This document shows positions 44,417-55,615 of a stretch of 64,000 nucleotides of DNA, piece after piece. Within the stretch, counting starts at the first letter, position 1; every line of letters starts with the position of its first letter. Source of the stretch: Thalassia testudinum. Its lineage: Eukaryota > Streptophyta > Magnoliopsida > Alismatales > Hydrocharitaceae. The DNA lies in contig JAZHRO010000063.1 in the NCBI GenBank assembly GCA_037157565.1, positions 153,624,501 to 153,688,500 on the forward strand. Direction: 5' to 3'. The notes beneath the pieces are model-generated. The model saw only the letters and a list, made by a program, of their open reading frames with translations, was not told where the DNA came from and ran no database searches. The position numbers and the translations under genes were made by a program.

Positions 44417-45471
44417 TGACGAGTCAGTTTTCCCTCTCAAAAATGATGATTAGGAAGATTTATCATTGTATTTCTAAGTGGTGGAAAAAAAATAACTAAT
44501 CAAAACAATTAGAATTAAAATTAAGCCACTCATAGGAGAGCGGATCGTGTCCAGAGGAAGGCAATAGCCAATTTAAACTCGCAATTAGGTAGAAATCAAG
44601 TTCGCTGAAAAATTCATCAAATCAAACAATGCCTATGTAGCTCTGAATGTAAACCTTAAATTTATGGAGGAGTAAAGGGTTGTTGACGTAATTTTCACGT
44701 AAGAAAATTATCCATATGCAAGGGTATGCCATGTACTTTTTACTTGCATGCATACTAAAATGTAATTCAAAATTAAATGTAAAGCATGTAGATATGAATT
44801 GATAAGACTTAACAATTCTCTAGAAGAATAAGCATAAAGCCACAAATTCACCATAATAAAATAACAATAAACCAAAAATCATTTTTTCGGCAATGGCATG
44901 AAATGTAAATACTAATTCAACCAAAAATAGAGGTTTCTACCTCTCTTCTCCTCTCGCACGGGAGAGAGGTTCGTTGGAGGAGCCCTTCTGGGATTAGGTT
45001 GGCCGAAGTGAGGGCTTCGCGACGGTGGCAGCGGCAGGTTGCGAGGTGGCCAGAGCTGGCCGAACAGAGCTCCGGCGAAGGGTGGTTTCCGGTGGTGGCT
45101 GCAGTTGCTGAGGACGATGGTGCGGCGCTGCTCATGTGGGCACGCACAAGCACACGCGAGCGCTCGCGGGCGGAGCGAAGCAGCTGAAGACGTTCAGGCT
45201 GGTGGTGCGGTGCTGCTTGCGTGCAGTTGCACGGATGCTTGCGATCATGCACAGGCATGCGGGGTGTGGCACAGGCGCTGGAGGCACTGTGCCGGGACAC
45301 GCGGCTGCTGGAGGCCGCTGTGCGGGTCGACCAGGGCGCACGCGAGGGTGGTGCACTGGCAAAGGTGTGAGGGTGCTGCAGCTGCTGGAGCTGCACGCTG
45401 CAGGCTGCACGCTGGAGGCACTGTGCGGGGACACGCGGCTGGGCTAGTGCCTGCTGCCTACTACGGGTGTG
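44417..45471 (-). repeat. B0 5' LTR, 3' part (R-U5 side)
   Basis: On the minus strand it ends CTCGTCA at 44417. It is related to the C and F LTRs and GC-rich with CTGCAG-like motifs; the 203-codon minus-strand ORF here is compositional. Element H is inserted at 45472 with the exact duplication GTGTG (45467-45471 and 58239-58243). Confidence 0.85.
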
Positions 45472-47054
45472 TGATTGCACAGCAAAAATACACCAAAAAT
45501 TATGCCATCTTGTGCTATTTCCTAGCATTGCCAGTGTATATTAGGTAGCCATAGTCACATTTGTAAAAATAAACGCATGCATGCATTCATTTGAGAGGGG
45601 AGGAGAGTGAATAAAATGGCCTTGAAATTAACGTATTCCTCAAGTGCTGCCTTGCAAATTCACCATCTTTATTTTTTTTTATTTGGCTTTGAATTTCTCC
45701 ACGCGACTACAGGGCATGGCAACTCTTCTTTGCACCATTCTCTGCAGCAAGCTTGCCCTGCCAGCCGCATGCACAGCCATGCACAGCCCAGGGCATGGCT
45801 ATGCTTGCCTCTTTCCTCTTTAAAAAGGGCACAGCTTTCTTCTTTGCGGGTGAGCCTGGTCCACACAAAAAAAGCACCTCCTTCTTCCAGGCCGTCTCCT
45901 CCCCTCTCCCCTCCATACGCAGCCTCTTCCTCTTGAAGAGCTACGCTATGGGCAGGAGCAGCTCACAGTGGTACACAACCACCACTGTGAGTCCCACCAC
46001 CACCCAGCTCATCAAAGAGTTGGTGGGCGTGGTGGTTCTCCTCTCTGTTTCGTCGTTCTAGCCCATCACCGCCATTGACAGGAGCTTCAAGCTCGAAAGC
46101 TCAAGCAGAAGCAGCGGCAGCCAACAGCAGCGCAGGCCACCACGCGCCTTAGGTGCCTGTTTCGTGTGCTCTGCACGTGCCAGCAGGTCGCCCTATCCCC
46201 TCTCCGCGCACCCTGTCGCAAATCTCCGCCTGTGGCCCAGCCGGTTTCTTGCACAGCAGTCGGCGCAGCTCCTTCCGCTCTTGCGCCAGATCGCTCCGCG
46301 GCACCCACACACGCAGAACCACCAGCACCCGGTCGCGCGAGCCGAGCGCGCACTATAGCCACTGTTCACGCTAGAGAGCACGACACTGTGGCTACAGTGC
46401 GGTGACCGGAAAGTTTCTCACTTATTCGGTCACCGCGCGCTCTCTCTCTGCACCGTTACCGTCGCCAGCCCGTCCGCACACGCCCTCGCCCGCGTCTCTC
46501 CCCAGGCCCGCTCTCGCATCTGCACCCACCCACTTCTTCGCCCGCGTTCTCCTCAGCGCATAGCGCGGTGCACTGCGGTCCACAGCGTGCTTCGCTGCAG
46601 TCTCTTCCCAAGCTTGCTCCCTCCAGTGTGCGCATGCATCTTTGCACGCCTACGTGCCTACCCCTGCACATTGGCCATCAGACGTCGGCCGCTTCCTCCA
46701 GACGGCTTAACTCGCCTTCTTCACTCCAGTAGACTCTCTCTCTCTCTCTCTCTCTCAGCACTCTCTCACTCCCTCCCACAGACACATACACACACACACA
46801 TTCTCACTTGTACACACTATATACACACTTATATATATATATACATATATATATACATATTAGTACCTATACAATTATATATAAGTATATATGCATACAT
46901 ACATACATACATATATATATATCTATATACTTATATATATATATACACAAACATATATATTTACATATATACATATATTTATATACGTATAAATATATAT
47001 ATATATATCTATACATATATTATTACCTATACATCTTAGTATAAGTATATATAC

Positions 47055-47099
<45 letters not shown>

Positions 47100-47250
47100 C
47101 ATATATATATATATATACAAATATACATACATATTTACATATATATATCTATAGCTATAAATACATATATATACATATATCTACATATATCTATATACAT
47201 AGATACTTATACTAATATATCAATATACATATATACATATCTATAACTAT

Positions 47251-47285
<35 letters not shown>

Positions 47286-48120
47286 GTTGTATATACATAC
47301 ATATATATCTATATATATATATATATACATATACATATACACCTATATAATTATAACCATATCTATATATATACATATAGATATATATTTACATATATAT
47401 ATATATACATATATTTTCATATCACCTACCACATGTTGTATCGCAGGAATATCTGCACCAGTTGCTGATATTCCCCGATACACGCATACAGAAAGCGTCT
47501 TCGCACACATCTTCCACCCATCCAACCTACACTCCACGCGGCACTTCGTCCTGTTGGTTGCGTCTTCCTAGACGACGATCAACTCGACACCGTGCTACAC
47601 GTCATTTTCACCTCCACCCCCACCGCCACCCCTATATACGTATATAATATATACATATATATATACTATATTTACCATATTTCTATTTCTCTTTCCTACC
47701 ATTAAAAAGATAAAAAACAAATGCAAAAGAGAAAAGATAATCTTTGACTTGCAGGTACTCAGTCTTGCGAATAGCAAGACCAGTTTTGGAACCCTAATTT
47801 AGCTCAAAGCTAAGAACCTGATTTTGAGGGTGTACCTTAAGGACAAAAATTATCAGAAAAAAATCTTAAATAGAAAAACACCAAAAACATAATAAACGAA
47901 CGGAAGAGATTCATTGTAGGAAAGGCGTAGAAACTTATTCACCTCTAATCCTGCTTCCCTAAGTTCGACCCTGGGCCTAAAAGTGACCAAGATAAAATCA
48001 AGTAGGCCAGGTAGAAATTTTTTTTTGTAAAAAGATGGTTCGGCTCGATTTAGGTTAACCAATATACGCATCTCAACGATTAAATCACCATATTAACACA
48101 ACCTATCCGGGTCTACACCA
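45472..48120 (+). repeat. 5' LTR of element H (2649 bp)
   Basis: It begins TGATTGCACAGC and ends CTACACCA. It has a TATA-like TTTAAAAAGG at 45819 and a CATCAGACGTCGG motif at 46677. A microsatellite region holds (CT)n at 46735-46764, CA repeats near 46787 and about 600 bp of TA/CATA repeats (46820-47435). Y/I/H-rich ORFs there come from the repeats. Confidence 0.93.
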
Positions 48121-48129
48121 CACTTTTTC

Positions 48130-48147
48130 TGGCATCGTTGCCGAGGA
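48130..48147 (+). other. Primer binding site of element H (diverged tRNA-Asp type)
   Basis: TGGCATCGTTGCCGAGGA, three changes from the F site. It lies nine bases after the LTR end, further than in the other elements. Confidence 0.75.
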
Positions 48148-48160
48148 AGTGCGCATTCAG

Positions 48161-48240
48161 GTAAGTTTCTACTCCATTCCTTTAATTTTTCTCTTCTCAC
48201 ACCCTTCTCTTCACGGGTGTTTCTGTTTGTTGGTGTGCAG
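48161..48240 (+). other. Candidate 80-bp intron in H leader
   Basis: CAG then GTAAGT at 48161, a pyrimidine-rich stretch (TTTTTCTCTTCTC, TTTCTGTTTG) and TGTGCAG ending at 48240. It fits plant splice-site rules and lies directly after the primer site. Element D has a similar acceptor-like TGATGTGCAGG near 36788. No transcript evidence. Confidence 0.4.
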
Positions 48241-49521
48241 GTGAACCAGTTGCAAGGAGAAGGCAAGCAGACGAAGTCAGAGACGTGGGCAGATCCAAGG
48301 CAGGAACGAGAGCATGAAGTCGCCGGCACCGCACTGGAGCTTCGCACATGTTGCTGAACAAGTAGGTCTTTCTTTCTTAGCAACTTAGGTTAACTTGTCA
48401 CCTTAATAATAAAAAAATAACTAAAAAAAAAACACTTCTTGGGATCTCTTGGGGAAAGTGGATTAAAAATTACTTGTGTGATTGTTTGCCATCACTCCCA
48501 CTGCCCCAGAATTTCCTGCCAAACTTCGCATAGCAAAGATCCTAGAATATTGATTCTTGAATCTTTTGCCATGTGAAGTAGTCTTTGAGGCAAAAATAAA
48601 AAAAAGATTGATTGCCATCCCTCTTTGTCTCATTTATCTGCAATTCGGGATCACCTTTTTGGTGGGGAGACTTGGAATTGAGTTGATTCCAACCCCACCA
48701 CGACCTTTCACGTGCCTAAGATTCGATCCCGAATACTTCAACCCCAACAATCTGATTTTCTTTATCTTATGGTTGAGCCTTATGTGTGGAAATCATTTTG
48801 GTGATTGGGAGCACTTGAATTGAAGTGCTTTGGGTCCCTTTCACACTAATCTAAAACTGATTCATGCATCCACACATAGAAATCTCCATCTAGGGAAGCC
48901 CATTGCATCTTAGCATGCATTAACCAACTGACATTGAAGAAGGGTTTGTTGGGCTTAGAAGTAAACTTGTATTCTCTCAAAACCCAAAGATTGGTTGAAC
49001 TGGTAATTCAAAGAAATCCCAAAATCCATACTACTTAAGGCTGAATTCTAAAAATCATTCACCAATTAAAACTTCAATTCAGGGAGATTTCCTCATTGCA
49101 TGCTTGGTTTACACACTTTATAAAATCAATCACTTGGGCATTACCCGTAAATAACGCCCTTCACATTCCAGAAGCACTTGATCCTAAGCCTCTAACTAAA
49201 ACTGGTAGCAACTTGACCCTTATTAAGGATTGGAGGTCTAATTACCTGCATGTAGCGCCTACGTGCTGGTGAGGGTTCCCGCGTGCTATCGGGTGTCTAA
49301 GACTGGGGCAAACGGCCTTTCAATCTGGCCTGGTGGTTCCGCGGTGCTTGCATTCGGTTCCGTAGGTTGTGATAGTAGGTAACTTAGATCTTTAGGTCTA
49401 AGGGCACACTGTAGAGGTCAGGAATTTGATTGTATTGATTTGTCATCAAGTGTACCTTTGCGGTGTTATTTCTCTCATCTCTTTTCCCTTCGTATCCCCC
49501 CAATTCTTCCTGCGGTAGTGC

Positions 49522-50440
49522 ATGTTTGGGAGGAGGTCACAAAACCCTGAACTGTATGAATTGCCTGATAATTTTAGAAAAGAAGCTGAATCATCCTCCT
49601 CCTCCACAAACATGGCTACACACCCACCCCCAAATACCGAGGGAGGAAACCACCCTCAAAACCCACCAGGTGGTGGAGCCTTGGATCCCATAACCCGCCT
49701 CCAAGCCCAAATGGAAATGTATAATGAACAAATTAAAGCCATAAGGGAAACATTGGAGGAAATGCAGAACCCTCCCGAACGGGAGGAGCCTAGGTCTCTT
49801 AGCTCCTATCAGAATCCCGCTGCTACAGAGACCATAGGACAAATTCGGGTCCCCATGGGCGGGGACAACTTTGAATTAAAACCTAACACAATTAGCCTGA
49901 TAAATTTTCACTTCCATGGTCTTGCAAGTGAAGATCCTTTTCTCCACTTGGAAGACCTAACCCGATTGGCTGAAACAGTTAAACCAAGAAATATCGGGTT
50001 ACCTATAGTCCTCATGAAAATGTTCCCGCTTTCATTGCAGGATAAAGCGTCATAGTGGTTACGCACCCTTGGGAGAACCATCCACTCTTGGGAAGAGATG
50101 CGAACAGTGTTTCTCAAGAAGTTCTTCCCAATCGGGCGAACCAATGCACTTCACCGTGCTATCACTTCATTTACGCAGTAAAACGGCGAACAGTTTCATG
50201 AGTCATGGGAGAGATATAATGACCTCCTCAAGAAGTGTCCGCACCACGGTCTGCCTAAGCGGCATATAGCCCAGATTTTCTACTTGCAATCAGACTAGTT
50301 GCAAGGTACCCCTGCTCGAGGCTATCGACCACATACCTACTGTCGCCCGATTTTTCAAAGACTACACAACACCCAAGCGACAGTCAAAGAAAACTAAGAA
50401 TCCTGTGGTTCTCTCACCTCATGCGAGTTGTGCCATACTG
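49522..50440 (+). pseudogene. H gag (truncated and interrupted)
   Basis: It starts at ATG 49522 (M-F-G-R-R-S-Q-N-P-E-L-Y). There is a P/N-rich N-terminal part, a helix-like segment (DPITRLQAQMEMYNEQIKAIRETLEEMQ), then the Athila capsid domain with GGDNFELKPNTISLINFHFHGL, SEDPFLHLEDL and FPLSLQDKAS. A stop TAG at 50053 interrupts it. The frame then continues with SWEEMRTVFLKKFFPIGR, and further stops lie near 50180 and 50297. The zinc-knuckle region and the spacer before protease, present in B0, are missing or too short, which points to an internal deletion near 50300-50440. Confidence 0.85.
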
Positions 50441-50914
50441 TTAAATCTACCACCGAAGTAGAAAGATCCAGGTACACCGCTTATTTCCTGTATCATCCAA
50501 GGCTGCAATTTTAACTGTGCCCTGCTTGATTTAGGATCTTCCATCAATCTTATACCAACCATTATGCTCAAAAAATTTTCCTTGGGAAATCTGAAACCCA
50601 CCCCTATCACGTTACAGTTGGCAGATCGTTCTGTCAAAATTCCAAAGGGTGTGGTGGAAGACGTGGTGGTTAGGGTCAACAGTCTCTATTTTCCTGTTGA
50701 CTTTCTTGTTTTAGATATGGAAGTTCCTAGCTCACTTTCTGATTGTCCGATCATCCTTGGTTGACCTTTCTTAGCCACAGCCTACGCCCATATCGACTGC
50801 AAGTCGGGCTGTATTGAGATTGCCGTTGGATCTGAAAAGCTCAAGCTTAACATCTTCAAGGCAACCAAGAACTTTGATTTCGATTGCATCGAGGATGACA
50901 CGTCTGACGAGGAC
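50441..50914 (+). pseudogene. H aspartic protease
   Basis: LPPK, a stop, then DPGTPLISCIIQGCNFNCALLDLGSSINLIP with the catalytic D-L-G-S, LQLADRSVKIPKG, FPVDFLVLDM and CPIILG, another stop (TGA at 50762), then PFLATAYAHIDCKSG. The catalytic aspartate is kept, unlike in B0. The polyprotein frame is broken at least twice. Confidence 0.85.
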
Positions 50915-53106
50915 ATGGCCGTCAGCATGTGTATCGGACTAATCGGGACCTATTCTGACTACTGCGGACAACCTTTAAACACTGATGATTTCCTGACCAA
51001 CACATATTGTGACGTTCCCCCAGCCCTCCCTATTCCCGTACCTTCTCCTGACCAGACTTCTGACAAGGTTTTCTCTGCTTCCCATACCTCGTGGTCTGAG
51101 TTATATCTGGGCTACTCACCGCCGGTCCACACTCTTGAAGACCGGATTGCCCTTTCTTTCCCTCCAAATCAGGCGGATTTGCAAATCCACACTGGGACCT
51201 TGAGCCCATATACTTCTCACTGGGGCTATTCCTTTTTGGATCCATCTGTCCAAGAAGCCCCTCTTCTTAGCCAATCTGAAGGCCAATTTCTTCCTCCTGA
51301 CTTGTTCTTCAACTCGCCTGGGACACTCTCGTCCCAAGAAATGCCAGATCTTTCACCATCCACTCCCGAGCTGAAAGAGCTGCCTAGTACACTTAAGTAT
51401 GTTTTCCTGGGACCAAATGAAACGCTCCCCGTAATCATCAGTTCAAAATTGACCAGGGAGCAAGAGTGCAAACTAACTGAGGTCCTTATGGAACACAAGG
51501 CAGCCATTGGATGGTCTTTATCAGACTTAACTGACATTAGCCCCTCCTACTGCACTCACCGTATATATATGGAGGAGGAGGCTCGACCTTCCTGCGAGAT
51601 GCAACGACGTCTCAACCCTAACATGCGGGAGGTCATTAAGAAGGAAATTATTAAGTGGCTGGATGCGAGTATAATCTACCCGATCAGCGATAGCCCCTGG
51701 GTGAGTCCGATTCACGTCGTGCCCAAAAAGGTGGGACTCACCATCCATGTCAATGACAGGGGCGAATCCATCCCTACACGCACTTCTACATCTTGGAGAG
51801 TGTGTGTAGATTATAGGAAACTCAATGCTGCAACTAAGAAAGATCACTTTCCGCTACCTTTCATTGACCAAATCCTGGAGCGGTTAGCGGGAAATAAATT
51901 TTTCTGTTTCCTGGAAGGATTCTCAGGATATAACCAGGTGGCAATTGACCCTCGGGACCAAGAGAAAACCACTTTTACCTTCCCCTTCGGTACCTTTGCA
52001 TTTAGAAGGATGCCGTTCGGACTTTGTAACGTGACAGCAACCTTCCAGAGATGTATGCTGGCGATATTTCATGACATGGTGGGTGACTTTCTCGAGGTCT
52101 TCATGGATGACTTTTCGGTCTTTAGACCATCTTTTGATGACTGTCTTGCCAACCTGACTCGTATCCTTAGGAGATGTATTGATGTAAAGCTCGTGCTTTC
52201 TTGGGAAAAAAGTCATTTTATGGTACATGAGGGAATTGTTCTCGGACATATCATCTCTGATAGGGGTATCGAGGTTGATAGAGCTAAGCTTGATGTAATT
52301 GTTGATTTACCTATGCCTGGCTCTGTCAAACAAATCCGCTCCTTCCTGGGACACGTCGATTTCTATAGGAGATTCATCAAAGATTTCTCCAAGATTTCTC
52401 GACCTTTAACTCATCTCCTATCGACCGACGTACCCTTCGATATGGGCCCCGATTGCATACGAGCATTCACGCAGCTGCGTAATGCTGTCACCAAGGCCCC
52501 TATTCTCCAGCCACCTGATTGGTCCCTCAACTTTGAACTCATGTGTAATGCTTTCAACCTTGCAGTCGGAGCCATCCTGGGACAAAGACGCGATAGACAC
52601 CCCTTCGTGGTGTACTACGCTAGTAAGACGTTGGACAAGGCCCAGCGTAGTTATACTACCACTGAAAAAGAACTACTGGCGGTCGTCTTTGGGCTAGAGA
52701 AATTTGCTCTTACCTTCTGGGCTCACATGTTATTGTTTTCACTGATCACGCGGCCATTCGCCATCTCATGCACAAGAAGGATGCCAAGCCCAGACTGATT
52801 CGTTGGATCCTTTTGCTCCAAGAATTTTACATTGAGATCCGTGATAAGGCCGGAGCCCAGAATGTTGTGGCTGATCATCTTTCTAGATTGGACCCTGACC
52901 ATATTGGACTTACTCTGCCAATTAATGAGATTTTCCTGATGAGCACCTATTGGCAATTAATGTGGCAAGTGGACCTTGGTATGCCGACATTGCCAATTAC
53001 CTTGCTTCTAGATCCCTTCCACGTGGCTGGCCTAAAAAGTAGCGCAAGCGTCTCATGGCAGAAGCAAAGTATTATTTCTGGGATAATCCACTTCTTTTTC
53101 GAATAG
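50915..53106 (+). pseudogene. H reverse transcriptase and RNase H
   Basis: A 627-codon open frame (50915-52798) holds a linker ending LKYVFLGPNETLPVIIS, RT with MQRRLNPNMREVIKKEIIKWL, WVSPIHVVPKK, WRVCVDYRKLNAATKKDHFPL, MPFGLCNVTATFQ and the catalytic box F-M-D-D, then the connection and RNase H start ([18 protein letters not shown]). A frameshift near 52710 moves the end of RNase H ([32 protein letters not shown]) to the 52768-53106 frame. In the first RNase H motif the usual C-D-A reads C-N-A, so one catalytic aspartate seems lost. Confidence 0.92.
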
Positions 53107-54263
53107 GTGCTGATCAAATCATACGTCACTATATTCCTGACAGCGAATTCCCCAGTGTGCTATCCTTCTACCACGATCAGTCCTACGGAGGCCATTTCTC
53201 TGGGAGGAAAACTGCAGCCAAGGTGTTGCAGTGTGGTTTCTTTTGGCCCTCCCTTCACCAGGATGCACACAATTATGCCAAACATTGCACTAGGTGCCAG
53301 TCGTTAGGGTCAATGTCACATCATGACATGATGCCCTTACAACCCATCCTAGCTACGGAAATCTTCAACATTTGGGGAATTGATTTCATGGGTCCCTTTC
53401 CTCCTTCCAACGGCTTCAAATTTATCCTCGTGGCTGTTGATTATGTTTCGAAATGGATCGAGGCTATTCCCACGCACCGTGCTGACCATGTTATATCCAC
53501 TCACTTTGTCAAAGACCACATCTTTGCACGCTTTAGGATCCCTCGAGCCATTATCTTGGATGGAGGATGCCACTTTACCCATGCTTCTTTTCGGGCACTT
53601 CTGAGGAAATACGGAGTCCACCATCGTATCGTATCCCCGTATCATCCTCATACGAATGGCCAGGTAGAGGTGTCGAACTGGCAAATCAAGTAAATTCTCC
53701 AGAAAATGGTTGGGCCTGACCGTAAGGACTAGTCCGACAAGCTAATTGATGCACTTTGGGCGTATCATACCGCCTTCAAGGCTCCCCTTGGTATGTCTTC
53801 TTATAGAATCATTTACGGGAAGCCTTTTCATTTGCCCGTGGAGCTGGAGCACCGCGTTTATTGGGTGGTTCGCCAATGTAACCTCGACCCAAACCTGTGT
53901 GGTCGAGAAAGGAAACTCCAACTCCAGGAGCTGGAAGAGCTCCGTCATGAAGCCTATGATTATGCCTTAACTTTCAAGCAACGCACTAAGGCTTTTCACG
54001 ACAGCCGTATTCGGCGAAAAGAATTTGAGCCATCTCAGCAAGTTTGGCTCTACAATGCCTAGCTCAAATTCTTTCCTGGGAAATTGAAGTCCAAATGGAC
54101 TAGTCCTTTCCTGGTCTCGAGACCATTTCCCAACGGGGCCGTTGAGATTGAAGATCCCAAATCCGGGCATAAATTTACGGTCAATGGGCAGCGTTTGAAA
54201 CCCTATCTTACTCATGAACCTGCCCCCGTTGGAGAAACTGTTGCCCTGCTGGAGGGTAACTAA
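53055..54263 (+). pseudogene. H integrase with two in-frame stops
   Basis: The 53055-53693 frame holds the HHCC module (FYHDQSYGGHFSGRKTAAKVL, then C-T-R-C) and the DDE core: GIDFMGPFPPSNGF with the first D, LDGGCHFTH with the second, and NGQVEVSN with the E. Stops at 53691 and near 53729 follow. The same frame then continues with APLGMSSYRIIYGKPFHLPVELEH, the typical Athila integrase tail, and a further stop lies at 54060. The final stop is at 54261. The domain order matches B0. Confidence 0.9.
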
Positions 54264-54281
54264 TTTTGTGCCTCATTCTGA

Positions 54282-54329
54282 GTCCAGCTGGGGACGTTAA
54301 ATTCAGCGCTCGTTGGGAGGCACCCCAAC
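54282..54329 (+). other. Post-integrase Athila motif with hairpin (element H)
   Basis: CCAGCTGGGGACGTTAAATT then CAGCGCT, followed by stem GTTGGG, loop AGGCAC, stem CCCAAC (54312-54329). Compare 1309-1344 in A. Confidence 0.65.
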
Positions 54330-54470
54330 AACACTCTGCCACTATCACACTCACTTCACTTTTCACTTCACCACCCACCATCCACCCACCCTACCACCCT
54401 ACTATATACCCTACACCTCAGCTCTCGTTACCTGATCTTTCGTCCTTCCTCTACCCTACCATGCATGCAT

Positions 54471-54505
54471 ATGAGGACATAGCATCATTTGGCATGGGGA
54501 GGTGG
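54471..54505 (+). other. Internal polypurine tract-like motif (element H)
   Basis: ATGAGGACATAGC then TTTGGCATGGGGAGG, about 1.1 kb upstream of the 3' LTR. Confidence 0.55.
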
Positions 54506-55563
54506 ATAGGCATCCATAGGATCTGGGTATTTTATGGTATCATGCAATTTCCATCTATCTAAAAATATGTTAATTAAAAAAAATGGTGTTTAGTAATGAT
54601 CTGAAGGCTGAAACAAAAATACAATAAGTGTTTATGGATATTCAACCACTATTTTGAAGACTTTCCAAGCCACAGAAGCCTGATTCGCTCAGGCTCGTCT
54701 TAATTCACTTGAGCATTGACAAAATAGATCGGAATCTCTCCTAACTTAGGATGTATTCTTGTACCTGAGACGCCAGTACCGGATTCGTTGGTTTGCTTCT
54801 ACTTGAGAGCCTAAGTAATCTTGGTTCACACTACACATATCAAGAAAGACCAAGTGAACATAAGATCCAACCCTAGTGTTCATTAGGGAAGGTGGAGTCC
54901 TTACCTGTGCACGTAGGTAGACTTTTTATCCCAAGCTTTAGTCTTGTGTTTAGGAGAGACTCTTTCCACCAAAAAGGAACTCTCCCACCAAAAGAAAAGT
55001 GTGCTCCTCCAAATAATGTTGTAAGAGATATACTGACACGTGTTTCAAAAAAAAAAAAAAAGGATGCAAAATAAGTCAGTATATCTCACAAATGTCTGTA
55101 AAGTCTTCACCCTACAAAAGTTCTTCAGGGCAAGTTACAAATACCCTATTTTCTTTGAGCCACAAATGTAATAAAAGGGGAGTTGAGTTTTCTGTCATCT
55201 TTTTAAGGGTCAATCCGAAGACATGAACTGAAACTGGGACCAACCTGCACTTAAAAATTCGTGAAACCCTGGGCTTGAGTCTTAATGTTCATCTGGTCAG
55301 TCTTGATCCTTCACTATGCACAAGCCATAATCTCTTGAGCTCTCTAGTACAGCAAAAACCTCCTGGGTCCTGGAAATCGTACTTAAGGTTTAAATATCAA
55401 GAGTCCTGGTTAGTCGAGAGATGATCTATGTCACATAAGACTTAAAGTACTGGTAGTCTTCTCTACAATTGGTTCTCAAAATATCCAACAAATAAACACA
55501 TTTATGTCGCCTCCGAAGAAAATCTTCAGCTTAAGATCATTTCTAAATACAATACAAAAAATG

Positions 55564-55615
55564 TTTTGCTAGGGACTAGCAAAAGATAGGCATGAGGATA
55601 TGATTGCACAGCAAA
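55564..55615 (+). other. 3' polypurine tract between two hairpins (element H)
   Basis: Stem TTTTGCTAG, loop GGA, stem CTAGCAAAA (55564-55584), then TAGGCATGAGGATA, then the LTR start with a weaker stem TTGC/GCAA around ACA. Confidence 0.7.

Noticed and set aside
44917..45548. Long ORFs on both strands (203, 169 and about 100 codons) in the GC-rich B0 LTR
   Set aside because: They overlap in several frames, are rich in A, R, H and C from GC-rich repeats, and lie inside an LTR with no domain match.
46587..47571. Y/I/H-rich ORFs in H LTRs (also 56605-57285)
   Set aside because: Translations of TA/CATA microsatellites.
48557..48823. 88-codon ORF in the H leader
   Set aside because: Hydrophobic but with no homologue in the other leaders and no recognisable domain; likely chance.
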